Shown: piece after piece, positions 1 through 6,402 of the stretch
Layout: each line of letters opens with the position of its first letter
Position numbering within the stretch: the stretch's first letter is position 1
DNA from: Lachnospiraceae bacterium UBA4381
Lineage (GTDB): Bacteria > Bacillota > Clostridia > Lachnospirales > Lachnospiraceae
NCBI GenBank assembly: GCA_002391105.1
Contig: DGRT01000135.1
Location: forward strand, 1 to 9,205
Direction of reading: 5' to 3'
Length of the DNA: 9,205 nt
Translations under genes and position numbers: made by a program
The notes under the pieces: model-generated
The model's input: only the letters and a program-made list of their open reading frames with translations
Told to the model about the DNA's origin: nothing
Database searches by the model: none

Positions 1-220
1 TCACGTAATTTACATCATTATATCTGAATTGCTCACTGGCTGATTTGACAGGACAATACCATTTATAATCCTTATATTTTCGTCTGTATCTATCAGCTTT
101 ATATCTCCAGAGTTCAACTACCTTCCTTAATTCCTCTGGAAGTCCGGCAATATTCTCATCACTTATAAATATAAACGGAGCCTCAAGAGATGAATATGTA
201 GCTTTGTATCCCTTATCCAT
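1..220 (-). CDS. Unrecognised ORF in mobile-element module, C-terminus cut by window edge
   Basis: The frame opens with ATG at 218-220 and stays open to base 1, giving 73 residues with no stop, so the C-terminus lies outside the window. A purine-rich ribosome binding site (GAAGGGATGG) lies in the 16-bp gap after the upstream tnpV-family gene, so the two are probably translated from one message. The visible part begins MDKGYKATYSSLEAPF and has a basic, aromatic segment near residues 42-60 (WRYKADRYRRKYKDYKW), which could bind nucleic acid. There is no signal peptide or membrane segment. I do not recognise the family. Its position behind repA and tnpV says it belongs to the same mobile element; no function can be assigned from the sequence alone. 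Confidence 0.65.
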   Translation of the reverse strand, partial: MDKGYKATYSSLEAPFIFISDENIAGLPEELRKVVELWRYKADRYRRKYKDYKWYCPVKSASEQFRYNDVNYV

Positions 221-236
221 ACTATCACCATCCCTT

Positions 237-590
237 CTATAATACGAATACCATTTCATTCAGCATTATTTCCATTACTCTAGCGCGAATGGATGTCATA
301 CGCTTCACCCATTCCATCTGGTCTTCCGCCTTTAAAGCTTCGTTGACGCCCTCTCTCTCCATAAAGCTTTTTGTTATTCTTTCATCTCGTTCTTCAGCCT
401 GCTTCTGAAATTCTAGGCATTCTTTATATATTTCACCAGTCAACAATTTTGCTATATAAAGCGGAGTATGGTAAGTTTTTAAGAAATCCATTCTCATCAA
501 TCCATATATTGTCAGGTCTTCACCCTCAAGTTCTTCCATCTTAAAATCTGGAATTTGATAATCCCCCTCTTGTCTATAAGGTATAAGCAT
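237..590 (-). CDS. tnpV: TnpV-family transposon-encoded protein
   Basis: This 117-residue protein resembles the TnpV family, small accessory proteins of unknown biochemical role found on Clostridia transposons (the name comes from the Tn4451/Tn4453 group) and on integrative elements. Matching features are the N-terminal tyrosine/glycine then YQIPDF segment (residues 9-16), an IYG followed by a leucine-rich helix (28-50), and the typical C-terminal stretch KAEDQMEWVKRMTSIRARVM (87-106) ending in a hydrophobic tail. It is acidic, mostly helical and has no signal peptide or transmembrane segment, so it is presumably cytoplasmic. The start is supported by a strong GGGAGGAG ribosome binding site 7 bases upstream. 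It follows repA by 50 bp and precedes another element ORF by 16 bp, so all three are likely one operon. The family call is from remembered sequence style; length is normal for the family. Confidence 0.8.
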   Translation of the reverse strand: MLIPYRQEGDYQIPDFKMEELEGEDLTIYGLMRMDFLKTYHTPLYIAKLLTGEIYKECLEFQKQAEERDERITKSFMEREGVNEALKAEDQMEWVKRMTSIRARVMEIMLNEMVFVL

Positions 591-640
591 CTTTTTTCTC
601 CTCCCTTAATTATTTTAGTTGACATAACATTTTAAAAATG

Positions 641-1672
641 TCAAGTAATTTGTTTATATCCATACAAATCATGATTCACCTTTTGCTTATAATATGCATT
701 CATAGTAATCGGGGCGTTATAAAGCGTTGCAAGCATATAGTTCTTGATATTCTTGATATCACTCGTATTATTGCGAAGGCATTCAACAACATACTGAACT
801 GTCATCATATCATATTTTTCAAACCTTGATATAATTATAGATTTGGGAACGTGCTTATCAGATATAGTTATGATATCACCACCTGTGATAACTATCTCAG
901 CCATCAGCTCAACCATGGTATCTACATATTCCATATCTGAATCACTGTAATCCTGTTTTAGAATCTCATAATCAATATTATCCTTTATGAACTCTATATA
1001 CTCTTCATAAGTCAGACTATACATACCTGATTTATTCTGAAGCTGGGAATCTGTCCTATCCATCCCATCCGTTTTTCTTTCGGATAGATTGATAAGATTA
1101 TTCTCACTATTGTCTTTATCACTTATATTAGTATTATTAGATACGGTTTCACCGACTTCTTGAGATATGTTTTTCCGAACCCTTGAGGTCTGATTTTCAG
1201 AATCCTTGAATTCTGATTTTCCGAATTCTTTATTATTATTGCCTTTGCAGGCACTTTTTGAAGTATTATTACTTTTTATTCCATCATTATCCGAATTATC
1301 ATTTATTATTACAAAGCTTTTAACATATATAATATCCGGCTTTCCAAGACCTCTTTTAACCTTTTCAATCAGACCTATCCCTTTAATTGTATCCAGTTCT
1401 CCAGAAACCTTAACTGCCTTATCTTTGCCACATCCAAGATCCTCTGCAATCTGTTCCACAGTATAGATAATATAGGTTCTATCCTGATCATCCTGCCACC
1501 CGTTCTTTATCGAAAGCGACATCCTATCCAGCATCAAACCATAAAGCAACTTTGCATCATTAGAAAGTCCCTTAAAATGCGTATCAGTAAAAAGCAGCTT
1601 CGGAATCCTATAAAATGTAAATTGATCCGCTTCCTTCCCATAATAATAATTGAATTCTAATCCGTTACTCAT
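641..1672 (-). CDS. repA: RepA_N-type replication initiator with DUF6017-like C-terminus
   Basis: This 343-residue protein is a replication initiator of the kind carried by Firmicutes plasmids and integrative elements. Residues about 17-118 match the RepA_N winged-helix domain: FTFYRIPKLLFTD, then LSNDAKLLYGLMLDRMSLS (36-54), the IIYTVEQIAEDLGCGKDKAV recognition-helix region (68-87) and the LIEKVKRGLGKPDIIYV wing (101-117). Residues about 122-218 are a low-complexity linker rich in Asn, Ser, Asp and Lys. Residues about 220-340 resemble the helical DUF6017 region (YEEYIEFIKDNIDY, NNTSDIKNIKNYMLATLYNAP). It probably binds iterons or an origin and recruits host replication proteins. The start is firm: GGAGG lies 5 bases before the ATG. 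It heads an apparent operon with tnpV. It lies 240 bp beyond the lysS stop on the same strand, behind a terminator-like hairpin. No origin repeats could be identified next to it. Confidence 0.87.
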   Translation of the reverse strand: MSNGLEFNYYYGKEADQFTFYRIPKLLFTDTHFKGLSNDAKLLYGLMLDRMSLSIKNGWQDDQDRTYIIYTVEQIAEDLGCGKDKAVKVSGELDTIKGIGLIEKVKRGLGKPDIIYVKSFVIINDNSDNDGIKSNNTSKSACKGNNNKEFGKSEFKDSENQTSRVRKNISQEVGETVSNNTNISDKDNSENNLINLSERKTDGMDRTDSQLQNKSGMYSLTYEEYIEFIKDNIDYEILKQDYSDSDMEYVDTMVELMAEIVITGGDIITISDKHVPKSIIISRFEKYDMMTVQYVVECLRNNTSDIKNIKNYMLATLYNAPITMNAYYKQKVNHDLYGYKQIT

Positions 1673-1726
1673 AGCAACCTCCGCATCTTATGCCATTCTT
1701 GACATATCAAATTAAAACTATAAGCG

Positions 1727-1771
1727 AAAAGGCACCTTCCGAAAGGATATTATCCTTCAGGAAAGTGCCTT
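1727..1771 (-). terminator. Terminator-like hairpin between lysS and repA
   Basis: Arms 1729-1748 and 1752-1771 pair over 20 positions with three non-Watson-Crick positions (one can be a G-U pair) around a 3-nt loop. Read on the minus strand, the stem ends GGTGCC and is followed by TTTTCGCTT, as in a weak intrinsic terminator. It sits 140 bp after the lysS stop and 57 bp before the repA start. It could end lysS transcripts, insulate repA from lysS read-through, or act in the repA leader. There is no T-run on the plus strand. Confidence 0.6.
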
Positions 1772-1850
1772 AAGAGCTAATGCATTTTATTCGGTTTTCC
1801 TATGAGTAAAAGCCAAAATACCGTATTATTATATACCATAGTGTACCAAA

Positions 1851-1872
1851 TTGGCATACATTTTGGCATACA
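1851..1872. repeat. Short direct repeat in the lysS/repA junction
   Basis: TTGGCATACA occurs at 1851-1860 and again, exactly, at 1863-1872, giving a 12-bp repeat interval. The first copy follows a small CCAA-A-TTGG palindrome. The repeat lies in the 240-bp non-coding gap between a core gene (lysS) and the mobile module, where an element end or recombinase arm site would be expected. That role is inference only. Confidence 0.5.
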
Positions 1873-1912
1873 ACCTTAGTAGAATACCTTACAAATGGCT
1901 ATTTTACTGAGT

Positions 1913-3532
1913 TTACTTCTTCTCTGATTTTAGTGTCGGGAACAGTAGAACATCCCTGATAGCCGGGCTGTTTGTCATGATCATAACAAGCCTGTCGATT
2001 CCGTAACCGATTCCACCTGTAGGTGGCATGCCGACTTCAAGAGCATTCAGGAAGTCTTCATCTGTATGCTCGGCTTCATCATCTCCTGCCTCAGCCAGTG
2101 CATCCTGAGCAGCAAATCTCTCCCTCTGGTCGATAGGATCGTTCAGCTCGGAATATGCATTTGCCATTTCCCAACCATTCATAAAGAACTCGAATCTTTC
2201 AACATAATCAGGATTATCAGACTTTTTCTTTGTAAGAGGTGATATTTCTACAGGATGATCCATAACAAATGTAGGCTGGATCAGATGTTCCTCAACATAT
2301 GTTTCAAAGAACAGGTTCAGTATATCGCCCTTCTTATGGAATTCCTCATATTCTATATGATGCTCCTTAGCAAGAGCACGGGCAGCCTCAAGGTCTGCAA
2401 CCTCATTCCAGTCAATGTTTGCATACTTCTTAACTGCATCAACCATTGTGATTCTTTCAAATGGCTTGCCAAGATCCATTTCAACACCCTGATATGTAAT
2501 AGTTGTAGTACCAAGCACTGTCTCAGCAATGTGACGATACATCCTCTCTGTAAGATCCATCATGCCGTGATAGTCTGTATATGCCTGATAAAGCTCCATA
2601 AGTGTGAATTCAGGATTGTGGCGTGTATCTACACCTTCATTTCTAAATACACGGCCTATCTCATAAACCTTCTCAAGACCACCAACGATAAGCCTCTTAA
2701 GGTAAAGCTCCAGTGATATACGAAGCTTCAGATCCTCATCAAGAGCATTAAAATGTGTTTCAAAAGGACGTGCAGCGGCACCGCCCGGATTGGCTACGAG
2801 CATAGGAGTTTCCACTTCCATAAATCCCTGTTCGTCCAGGAATCTTCTTATAGCCGAAATAATCTGGGATCTCTTGATAAATGTATCCTTTACCTCCGGA
2901 TTCATGATAAGATCAACATATCTCTGACGATATCTGATATCAGTATTTGTCAGTCCATGGAACTTCTCCGGAAGAATCTGAAGAGACTTTGTAAGTAAGG
3001 TAACACTGTCAGCATGTACTGATATTTCTCCCATCATAGTACGGAATACATATCCGGTAACTCCTATAATGTCTCCAACATCAAGCTTCTTGAAGTCAGC
3101 ATATGACTCATCACCAAGTGTATCTCTGGAAACGAAAACCTGTATATTTCCAAACTTATCCTGTATATTGCAAAATGAAGCCTTACCCATTACACGCTTG
3201 GACATCATTCTACCAGCCATACTTACTTTGATAGGATTTGCATCCATCACAGCTCGTCTTTCATTGTAGCTCTCTGTCTTTACTTTCTTAGCTTCTGCCG
3301 GATCAAGCCCTTCAACATCCGGTTCCTTTATCTCACCGATAAGCTTCTGCTCTAAAGATATATAATCCTCCTTGGCAGTTGCTGAATAATCCGTTCTATT
3401 GAACTTTGTAATCTGAAAAGGATCCTTGCCGGCTTCCTGAAGTGCGGCAAGCTTCTCACGGCGAACCTTAAGAAGCTGATTAAGATCCTGCTGATTCTCT
3501 GTCTTTTGATTATTGTTCTTATTCTCTCCCAT
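1913..3532 (-). CDS. lysS: Lysyl-tRNA synthetase, class II
   Basis: This enzyme charges tRNA-Lys with lysine using ATP, in the cytoplasm. The 539 residues show the class II LysRS layout. An N-terminal helix (RREKLAALQEAGKDPF, 24-39) leads into an OB-fold anticodon-binding domain (about 100-180, with AGRMMSKRVMGKASF at 106-120). The catalytic domain has motif 1 (about 218-247, GFMEVETPML), motif 2 (EIGRVFRNEG at 291-300, then HNPEFTLMELY at 305-315) and motif 3 (GGIGYGIDRLVM, 506-517). The family is usually about 490-510 residues; the extra length is mostly an acidic/basic linker at residues 60-97. The start is supported by AGAGG about 7 bases upstream. greA precedes it on the same strand, a common Firmicutes arrangement, but a strong terminator separates them, so lysS needs read-through or its own promoter. 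I see no convincing promoter and no T-box leader. No catalytic motif is missing, so the gene appears intact. Confidence 0.98.
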   Translation of the reverse strand: MGENKNNNQKTENQQDLNQLLKVRREKLAALQEAGKDPFQITKFNRTDYSATAKEDYISLEQKLIGEIKEPDVEGLDPAEAKKVKTESYNERRAVMDANPIKVSMAGRMMSKRVMGKASFCNIQDKFGNIQVFVSRDTLGDESYADFKKLDVGDIIGVTGYVFRTMMGEISVHADSVTLLTKSLQILPEKFHGLTNTDIRYRQRYVDLIMNPEVKDTFIKRSQIISAIRRFLDEQGFMEVETPMLVANPGGAAARPFETHFNALDEDLKLRISLELYLKRLIVGGLEKVYEIGRVFRNEGVDTRHNPEFTLMELYQAYTDYHGMMDLTERMYRHIAETVLGTTTITYQGVEMDLGKPFERITMVDAVKKYANIDWNEVADLEAARALAKEHHIEYEEFHKKGDILNLFFETYVEEHLIQPTFVMDHPVEISPLTKKKSDNPDYVERFEFFMNGWEMANAYSELNDPIDQRERFAAQDALAEAGDDEAEHTDEDFLNALEVGMPPTGGIGYGIDRLVMIMTNSPAIRDVLLFPTLKSEKK

Positions 3533-3563
3533 ACCATTCCTCTTTCTGAACTATATTTATGTT

Positions 3564-3607
3564 AGAGAAGACATCTCTTCTCTTAAACTGCTGAACCCGG
3601 CGGTTCA
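3564..3607 (-). other. Two consecutive hairpins in the lysS 5' leader
   Basis: Arms 3564-3571/3576-3583 form a perfect 8-bp stem with a 4-nt loop (AGAGAAGA paired with TCTTCTCT). Arms 3592-3597/3602-3607 form a perfect 6-bp stem with a 4-nt loop (TGAACC paired with GGTTCA). Both lie between the greA terminator and the lysS start codon, in the transcript expected for lysS. Neither is followed by a T-run on the minus strand, so they are not terminators. They may affect RNA stability or translation. Confidence 0.45.
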
Positions 3608-3646
3608 TCAGTAACCTATCAACACTTATTAGTCTGTTTCCCGGAA

Positions 3647-3674
3647 TAAAAAACGCCGGAGCATAACTCCGGCG
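3647..3674 (-). terminator. Intrinsic terminator of greA
   Basis: Arms 3654-3661 and 3667-3674 form a perfect GC-rich 8-bp stem (CGCCGGAG paired with CTCCGGCG) with a 5-nt loop. On the minus strand it is followed directly by six T residues (3653-3648). It starts 9 bases after the greA stop codon. This is a textbook Rho-independent terminator and separates greA from lysS transcriptionally. Confidence 0.93.
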
Positions 3675-3683
3675 ATTTTACTT

Positions 3684-4187
3684 CTACTGCCCCTTGTCTT
3701 CCCTCTCTCGGGAAAAATCAAGTATCTTATAACTGTACTTCTCACCATTTGGAGCATCTACTATAACAACCTGACCAACCTTTGAGTTCATCAGTTTAGA
3801 ACCAAGTGGCGATTCATCTGATATGGATCCCTCCAGAATATTGGACTCTGTAGAACCACAAAGTCTGTATGTATATTCCTGATGAGTTTCCATTGCTTCA
3901 AAATGTACTGTACAGCCAAAGTTAATAGATTCTGAATCAAAGCTATCCTCATCTATAACCTCTGCGTTCTTGAGGATCTTATCGATCTCAGCGATACGCA
4001 TCTCTATATTACGCTGTTCCTCTTTCGCTGCATCATACTCAGCGTTCTCTGACAAGTCTCCCTGTTCACGAGCTTCTTTAATCTTCTGCGCTACCTCGCG
4101 ACGACGATTAACTTTAAGATCTGAAAGTTCATCCTCTAACTTCTTCAAACCTTCGTAAGTCAGTTTAATCTTTTTTTCTTCAACCAT
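3684..4187 (-). CDS. greA: Transcript cleavage factor GreA
   Basis: GreA enters the secondary channel of RNA polymerase and stimulates cleavage of backtracked transcripts, rescuing arrested complexes. The 167 residues match the family (usually about 158-160): an N-terminal antiparallel coiled coil (about 7-80) whose tip carries EAREQGDLSENAEYDAAKEE, including acidic residues Asp44 and Glu47, which correspond to the Mg-coordinating tip residues of the family. A C-terminal FKBP-like globular domain follows (about 88-160), containing ISDESPLGSKLMNSKVGQVV. The start is supported by AAGGA about 8 bases upstream. Its terminator begins 9 bp after the stop. The gene starts 91 bp after the 3' end of tRNA-Leu on the same strand, with no terminator or convincing promoter between, so co-transcription with the tRNA is possible. 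lysS follows on the same strand. No abnormal features are visible. Confidence 0.97.
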   Translation of the reverse strand: MVEEKKIKLTYEGLKKLEDELSDLKVNRRREVAQKIKEAREQGDLSENAEYDAAKEEQRNIEMRIAEIDKILKNAEVIDEDSFDSESINFGCTVHFEAMETHQEYTYRLCGSTESNILEGSISDESPLGSKLMNSKVGQVVIVDAPNGEKYSYKILDFSREREDKGQ

Positions 4188-4278
4188 TTCTTACATCCTT
4201 TCCCGTTAACCTCATCTTAGTCTCAAACAACATAGCTTGATACATAACCTTGTACCGGATTACGGAATATAATAAAAG

Positions 4279-4363
4279 TGCAGATGACGGGACTCGAACC
4301 CGAACCCACGTTATGTGGACATGAACCTGAATCATGCGCGTATACCAATTCCGCCACATCTGC
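4279..4363 (-). tRNA. tRNA-Leu, anticodon CAG
   Basis: The 85-nt gene folds as a class II tRNA. The acceptor stem is GCAGATG/CATCTGC with discriminator A. The D-arm contains GAATTGGTATAC. The anticodon stem CATGA/TCATG encloses loop TTCAGGT with anticodon CAG (4327-4329), which reads CUG. The long variable arm (CCAC...GTGG) is typical of leucine tRNAs. The T-loop is TTCGAGT; the outermost T-stem pair appears to be a T-T mismatch. The 3' CCA is not encoded (ACTTTT follows). A strong promoter lies just upstream. Confidence 0.96.
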
Positions 4364-4368
4364 ATAAA

Positions 4369-4424
4369 CAGTCACTGAACAAGTTTAACACTTTCGGTTT
4401 CCGGTGTCAACCTTCCAGTGACTG
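4369..4424. repeat. 9-bp inverted repeat enclosing the tRNA-Leu promoter
   Basis: CAGTCACTG at 4369-4377 is exactly reverse-complementary to CAGTGACTG at 4416-4424. The 38 bp between hold the complete -35 and -10 elements of the tRNA promoter. An inner, looser symmetry (TTGACAC versus GTGTTAA on the minus strand) nests inside. In RNA reading through from the upstream lipoprotein gene this could fold as a long-loop hairpin, but only TTT follows it, so a terminator role is weak. Confidence 0.5.
4382..4410 (-). promoter_or_regulatory. Sigma-70-type promoter for tRNA-Leu
   Basis: On the minus strand a perfect -35 TTGACA (4405-4410) is separated by exactly 17 bases from -10 TAAACT (4382-4387). 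Transcription should start around 4375, about 12 bases before the mature tRNA 5' end. It faces the tRNA and possibly also serves greA. Confidence 0.85.
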
Positions 4425-4439
4425 AAAAAATCATATTAT

Positions 4440-5594
4440 TTATTCTTCTGTAGTACCATAATCATCAATCATGCCACTATTACCGGAAGCATCTCCATCA
4501 GAAGCCTCTCCATCAGCAGGTGCATCAACAGCTACAGCATTCTCATATATAAGATCAACAACCTTCTGATATATTACTTCATAAGAATAATCATCATCTG
4601 TATATCCATATACTGAACTGAGTGTTTCCTTATCAGTAAGTCCTGTCTGAGTAAGTAACTCCTGAACCTTAGCCTCTGTTTCTTCGTCAGTAGCAGTGAT
4701 ACCTTCCTGTCCGGCTATAGTAAGGAATATCATTTTCTCTCTGATATATGTTTCTACAGATTCCTTAATCTGGCTTCTGAAGGTATCAAGTGTATATCCA
4801 TAATTTGAAAGATATGTATCTATATCTACTCCGTTAGCCTCAGCTTCCTCTGTGACACTGTCCATCATGGACTGTACTCTGTCTTCAACCTCAGTTGCAG
4901 GATATTCAGAAACATCACTGGCATCAAGAACCTTCTGAACCAGACCATTCTTATCTGCTGCAAGATCATTAGTTGCATTTTGCTCTTCAAGCTCCGCTCT
5001 CTTAGCAGTCTCATATTCTTCTACTGTAGAATAGTCTGTTGCAGATGCTATAAGTGCATCATCATACTCCGGTGTTTCAATCTGAGCTATATAATTAAGT
5101 GTCGTCTCAAACAAAGCATCCTTACCGGCAAGATCTTCTGAACTGTAATCATCCGGGAATGTTACATTTACATCAAATGCATCTCCGGGACTATGTCCTA
5201 CAATCTGCTCCTCAAAATCATCGACAAAACTATGTGATCCTAGAACAAGATCATATCCCTGTCCCTGAGAATCACCACCATCAAATGGAACACCATCCAC
5301 ATATCCAACAAAATCAATATTTACTGTATCACCTTCTGAAGCTATTCCTTCATATATTGGTGTTGTTGTTGTATTCTGATAAACTAATGAGTCAGCATAA
5401 TACTTTATATCTTCATCAGTAACCTCGGTCTTCTGAGGAGTATACTCAAGTCCCTTGTATTCTCCAAGTGTTACATACTTGCTGTAATCATCCTGCATTG
5501 TTTCAATAGACTGCTCATCTTTCTTGCCACATCCTGCAAAAAGTGACATCATCATTACTGCTACCAGGACTGCACTAATCTTTCTAATCTTCAT
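4440..5594 (-). CDS. Trigger-factor-like peptidyl-prolyl isomerase lipoprotein
   Basis: This 384-residue protein appears to be an exported folding factor. Residues 1-22 are a lipoprotein signal: basic MKIRK, a hydrophobic core and lipobox LFAGC with Cys22 as the expected lipid anchor. Residues about 86-170 form an FKBP-type PPIase domain (EGDTVNIDFVGYVDGVPFDG, FPDDY, GKDALFETTLNYI) close to that of trigger factor. Residues about 187-355 are helical and resemble the trigger factor C-terminal chaperone domain. The acidic tail (356-384, DGEASDGDASGNS) looks disordered. The N-terminal ribosome-binding domain of cytoplasmic trigger factor is absent, which fits a membrane-anchored, extracytoplasmic role by analogy with PrsA; that role is inference. 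The start is fixed by the signal peptide; AAAGGA lies 12 bases upstream and GCAGGA very close to the ATG. No clear terminator follows. Confidence 0.9.
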   Translation of the reverse strand: MKIRKISAVLVAVMMMSLFAGCGKKDEQSIETMQDDYSKYVTLGEYKGLEYTPQKTEVTDEDIKYYADSLVYQNTTTTPIYEGIASEGDTVNIDFVGYVDGVPFDGGDSQGQGYDLVLGSHSFVDDFEEQIVGHSPGDAFDVNVTFPDDYSSEDLAGKDALFETTLNYIAQIETPEYDDALIASATDYSTVEEYETAKRAELEEQNATNDLAADKNGLVQKVLDASDVSEYPATEVEDRVQSMMDSVTEEAEANGVDIDTYLSNYGYTLDTFRSQIKESVETYIREKMIFLTIAGQEGITATDEETEAKVQELLTQTGLTDKETLSSVYGYTDDDYSYEVIYQKVVDLIYENAVAVDAPADGEASDGDASGNSGMIDDYGTTEE

Positions 5595-5666
5595 TTCCTG
5601 CTTTTATCCTTTCCTTTTTTTACATATATACAGGCTTCCTCCAAGCATACCTAATATGCCGCCTCA

Positions 5667-5698
5667 ATATATATGCTTTAGTCCTCAGGTTTTTTCAA
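5667..5698 (-). promoter_or_regulatory. Tentative promoter of the trigger-factor-like lipoprotein gene
   Basis: On the minus strand TTGAAA (5693-5698) is followed after 17-19 bases by an alternating ATATAT tract (5667-5675) that could serve as a -10. The -10 match is imperfect at the best spacing. It lies about 75-100 bp before the start codon and after the terminator of the upstream regulator gene, so a promoter is expected hereabouts. Confidence 0.3.
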
Positions 5699-5744
5699 CT
5701 GTATGATGATAACACACTAATCTTTAAAAATAAAGGAAATTTTG

Positions 5745-5796
5745 AAAATAAAAGGCATTTCACAGAATTTTTAAAAATGAAATGCCTTTTTTATCT
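5745..5796 (-). terminator. Bidirectional terminator after the XRE regulator
   Basis: Arms 5751-5762 and 5779-5790 are a perfect 12-bp inverted repeat (AAAGGCATTTCA paired with TGAAATGCCTTT) with a 16-nt loop. On the minus strand it ends CCTTTTATTTTC, and on the plus strand CCTTTTTTATC. It begins about 25 bases after the stop codon of the regulator gene and should end that transcript before the lipoprotein gene. Confidence 0.85.
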
Positions 5797-5815
5797 ATTA
5801 ATCAGCGTTTACTGA

Positions 5816-6037
5816 TCAGTCATCGCAAACCAGAATATCATCGATCTTGGTATCGAGAATTCTGGAGAGTATAACCAGACTGTCAATCGACGGAAGGGTT
5901 GCTCCCCTTTCCCACTTATATACTGACTGAGGATTCTGGAAGCCGCACTGTACAGCTACCTCCTCAACCTTTATAGACTTCATCTGTCTAAGTCTCTTTA
6001 TGTTATCGCCGGTCTTTTCCATATCAACTCTTATCAT
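5816..6037 (-). CDS. Small XRE-family helix-turn-helix regulator
   Basis: This 73-residue protein is almost entirely one Cro/C1-type (XRE, HTH_3) DNA-binding domain. Helix 1 is GDNIKRLRQMKSI (10-22), the helix-turn-helix is VEEVAVQCGFQNPQSVYKWE (24-43) with the GFQNPQSVYKWERG recognition segment, and PSIDSLVILSRILDTKIDDI (49-68) forms the last two helices. It has no ligand-binding or dimerisation extension and no signal peptide. ATG at 6035-6037 has AAGGAGA about 8-11 bases upstream; an in-frame ATG at codon 6 is a possible alternative start. The gene stands alone, with a 711-bp gap upstream and its own terminator. A 7-bp-arm palindrome (6141-6161) lies about 105 bp upstream and could be an operator, but no target is demonstrated. 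It could act on itself or on nearby genes. Confidence 0.9.
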   Translation of the reverse strand: MIRVDMEKTGDNIKRLRQMKSIKVEEVAVQCGFQNPQSVYKWERGATLPSIDSLVILSRILDTKIDDILVCDD

Positions 6038-6140
6038 AGCTTCGCTCTCCTTAGAATATTCAACTATACTTAAATTATTACCAATCTTTATTAGAATTAC
6101 CTCGCTATTTAATGCGAATCTACTAGTTACTTTTTCGGCT

Positions 6141-6161
6141 AATTGATCTCTTGTATCAATT
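6141..6161. promoter_or_regulatory. Operator-like palindrome upstream of the XRE gene
   Basis: AATTGAT at 6141-6147 and ATCAATT at 6155-6161 form perfect 7-bp arms separated by 7 bases. On the plus strand the left arm contains TTGATC (6143-6148), which is 17 bases before TAATAT (6166-6171), so the palindrome would cover the -35 of a plus-strand promoter that faces away from the regulator gene. No plus-strand gene follows, so the promoter reading is doubtful. Confidence 0.35.
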
Positions 6162-6245
6162 TATATAATATTTTCTACTTAATCCATCTTAGATTCTATA
6201 AATCAATCTGATAAAAATAATCATTTTAAAGGACTGACTTCTTAT

Positions 6246-6290
6246 TATAATCATATTTTTTATAATCATATTTTTTATAATCTTATTTTC
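6246..6290. repeat. AT-rich 15-bp repeat, three copies
   Basis: The unit TATAATCATATTTTT occurs at 6246-6260 and identically at 6261-6275, with a variant (two changes) at 6276-6290. The block lies between GGACTG (6231-6236) and its reverse complement CAGTCC (6294-6299). It is non-coding and strongly AT-rich. Confidence 0.75.
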
Positions 6291-6402
6291 CAACAGTCCG
6301 TTCCAAGAGGATTAAAATGGGTATGAAATCAATAATACTGTTTTTTTGACTTTTTCCTCCAATACTTAATATTCTATACCTCATTATTAAGTTGTTAATC
6401 TG

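Noticed and set aside
619..644. TTGACAT...ATGTCAA inverted repeat at the repA stop
   Set aside because: AT-only core with overlapping competing palindromes and no T-run; too weak to call a terminator or operator. TTGACATA also occurs at 1699-1706, but an 8-mer can recur by chance.
1800..1911. Short minus-strand frames after lysS reading like an integrase tail
   Set aside because: Stop codons interrupt the frame and no catalytic motif is present; the resemblance is impressionistic.
2255..2716. 153-codon plus-strand ORF inside lysS
   Set aside because: It is antisense to an intact, conserved lysS and has no family resemblance.
3533..3646. T-box riboswitch for lysS
   Set aside because: The leader is only about 114 nt and has no T-box sequence or antiterminator/terminator pair before the start codon.
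4180..4365. 61-codon minus-strand ORF upstream of greA
   Set aside because: It is translated tRNA-Leu plus spacer; the class II tRNA fold explains the sequence.
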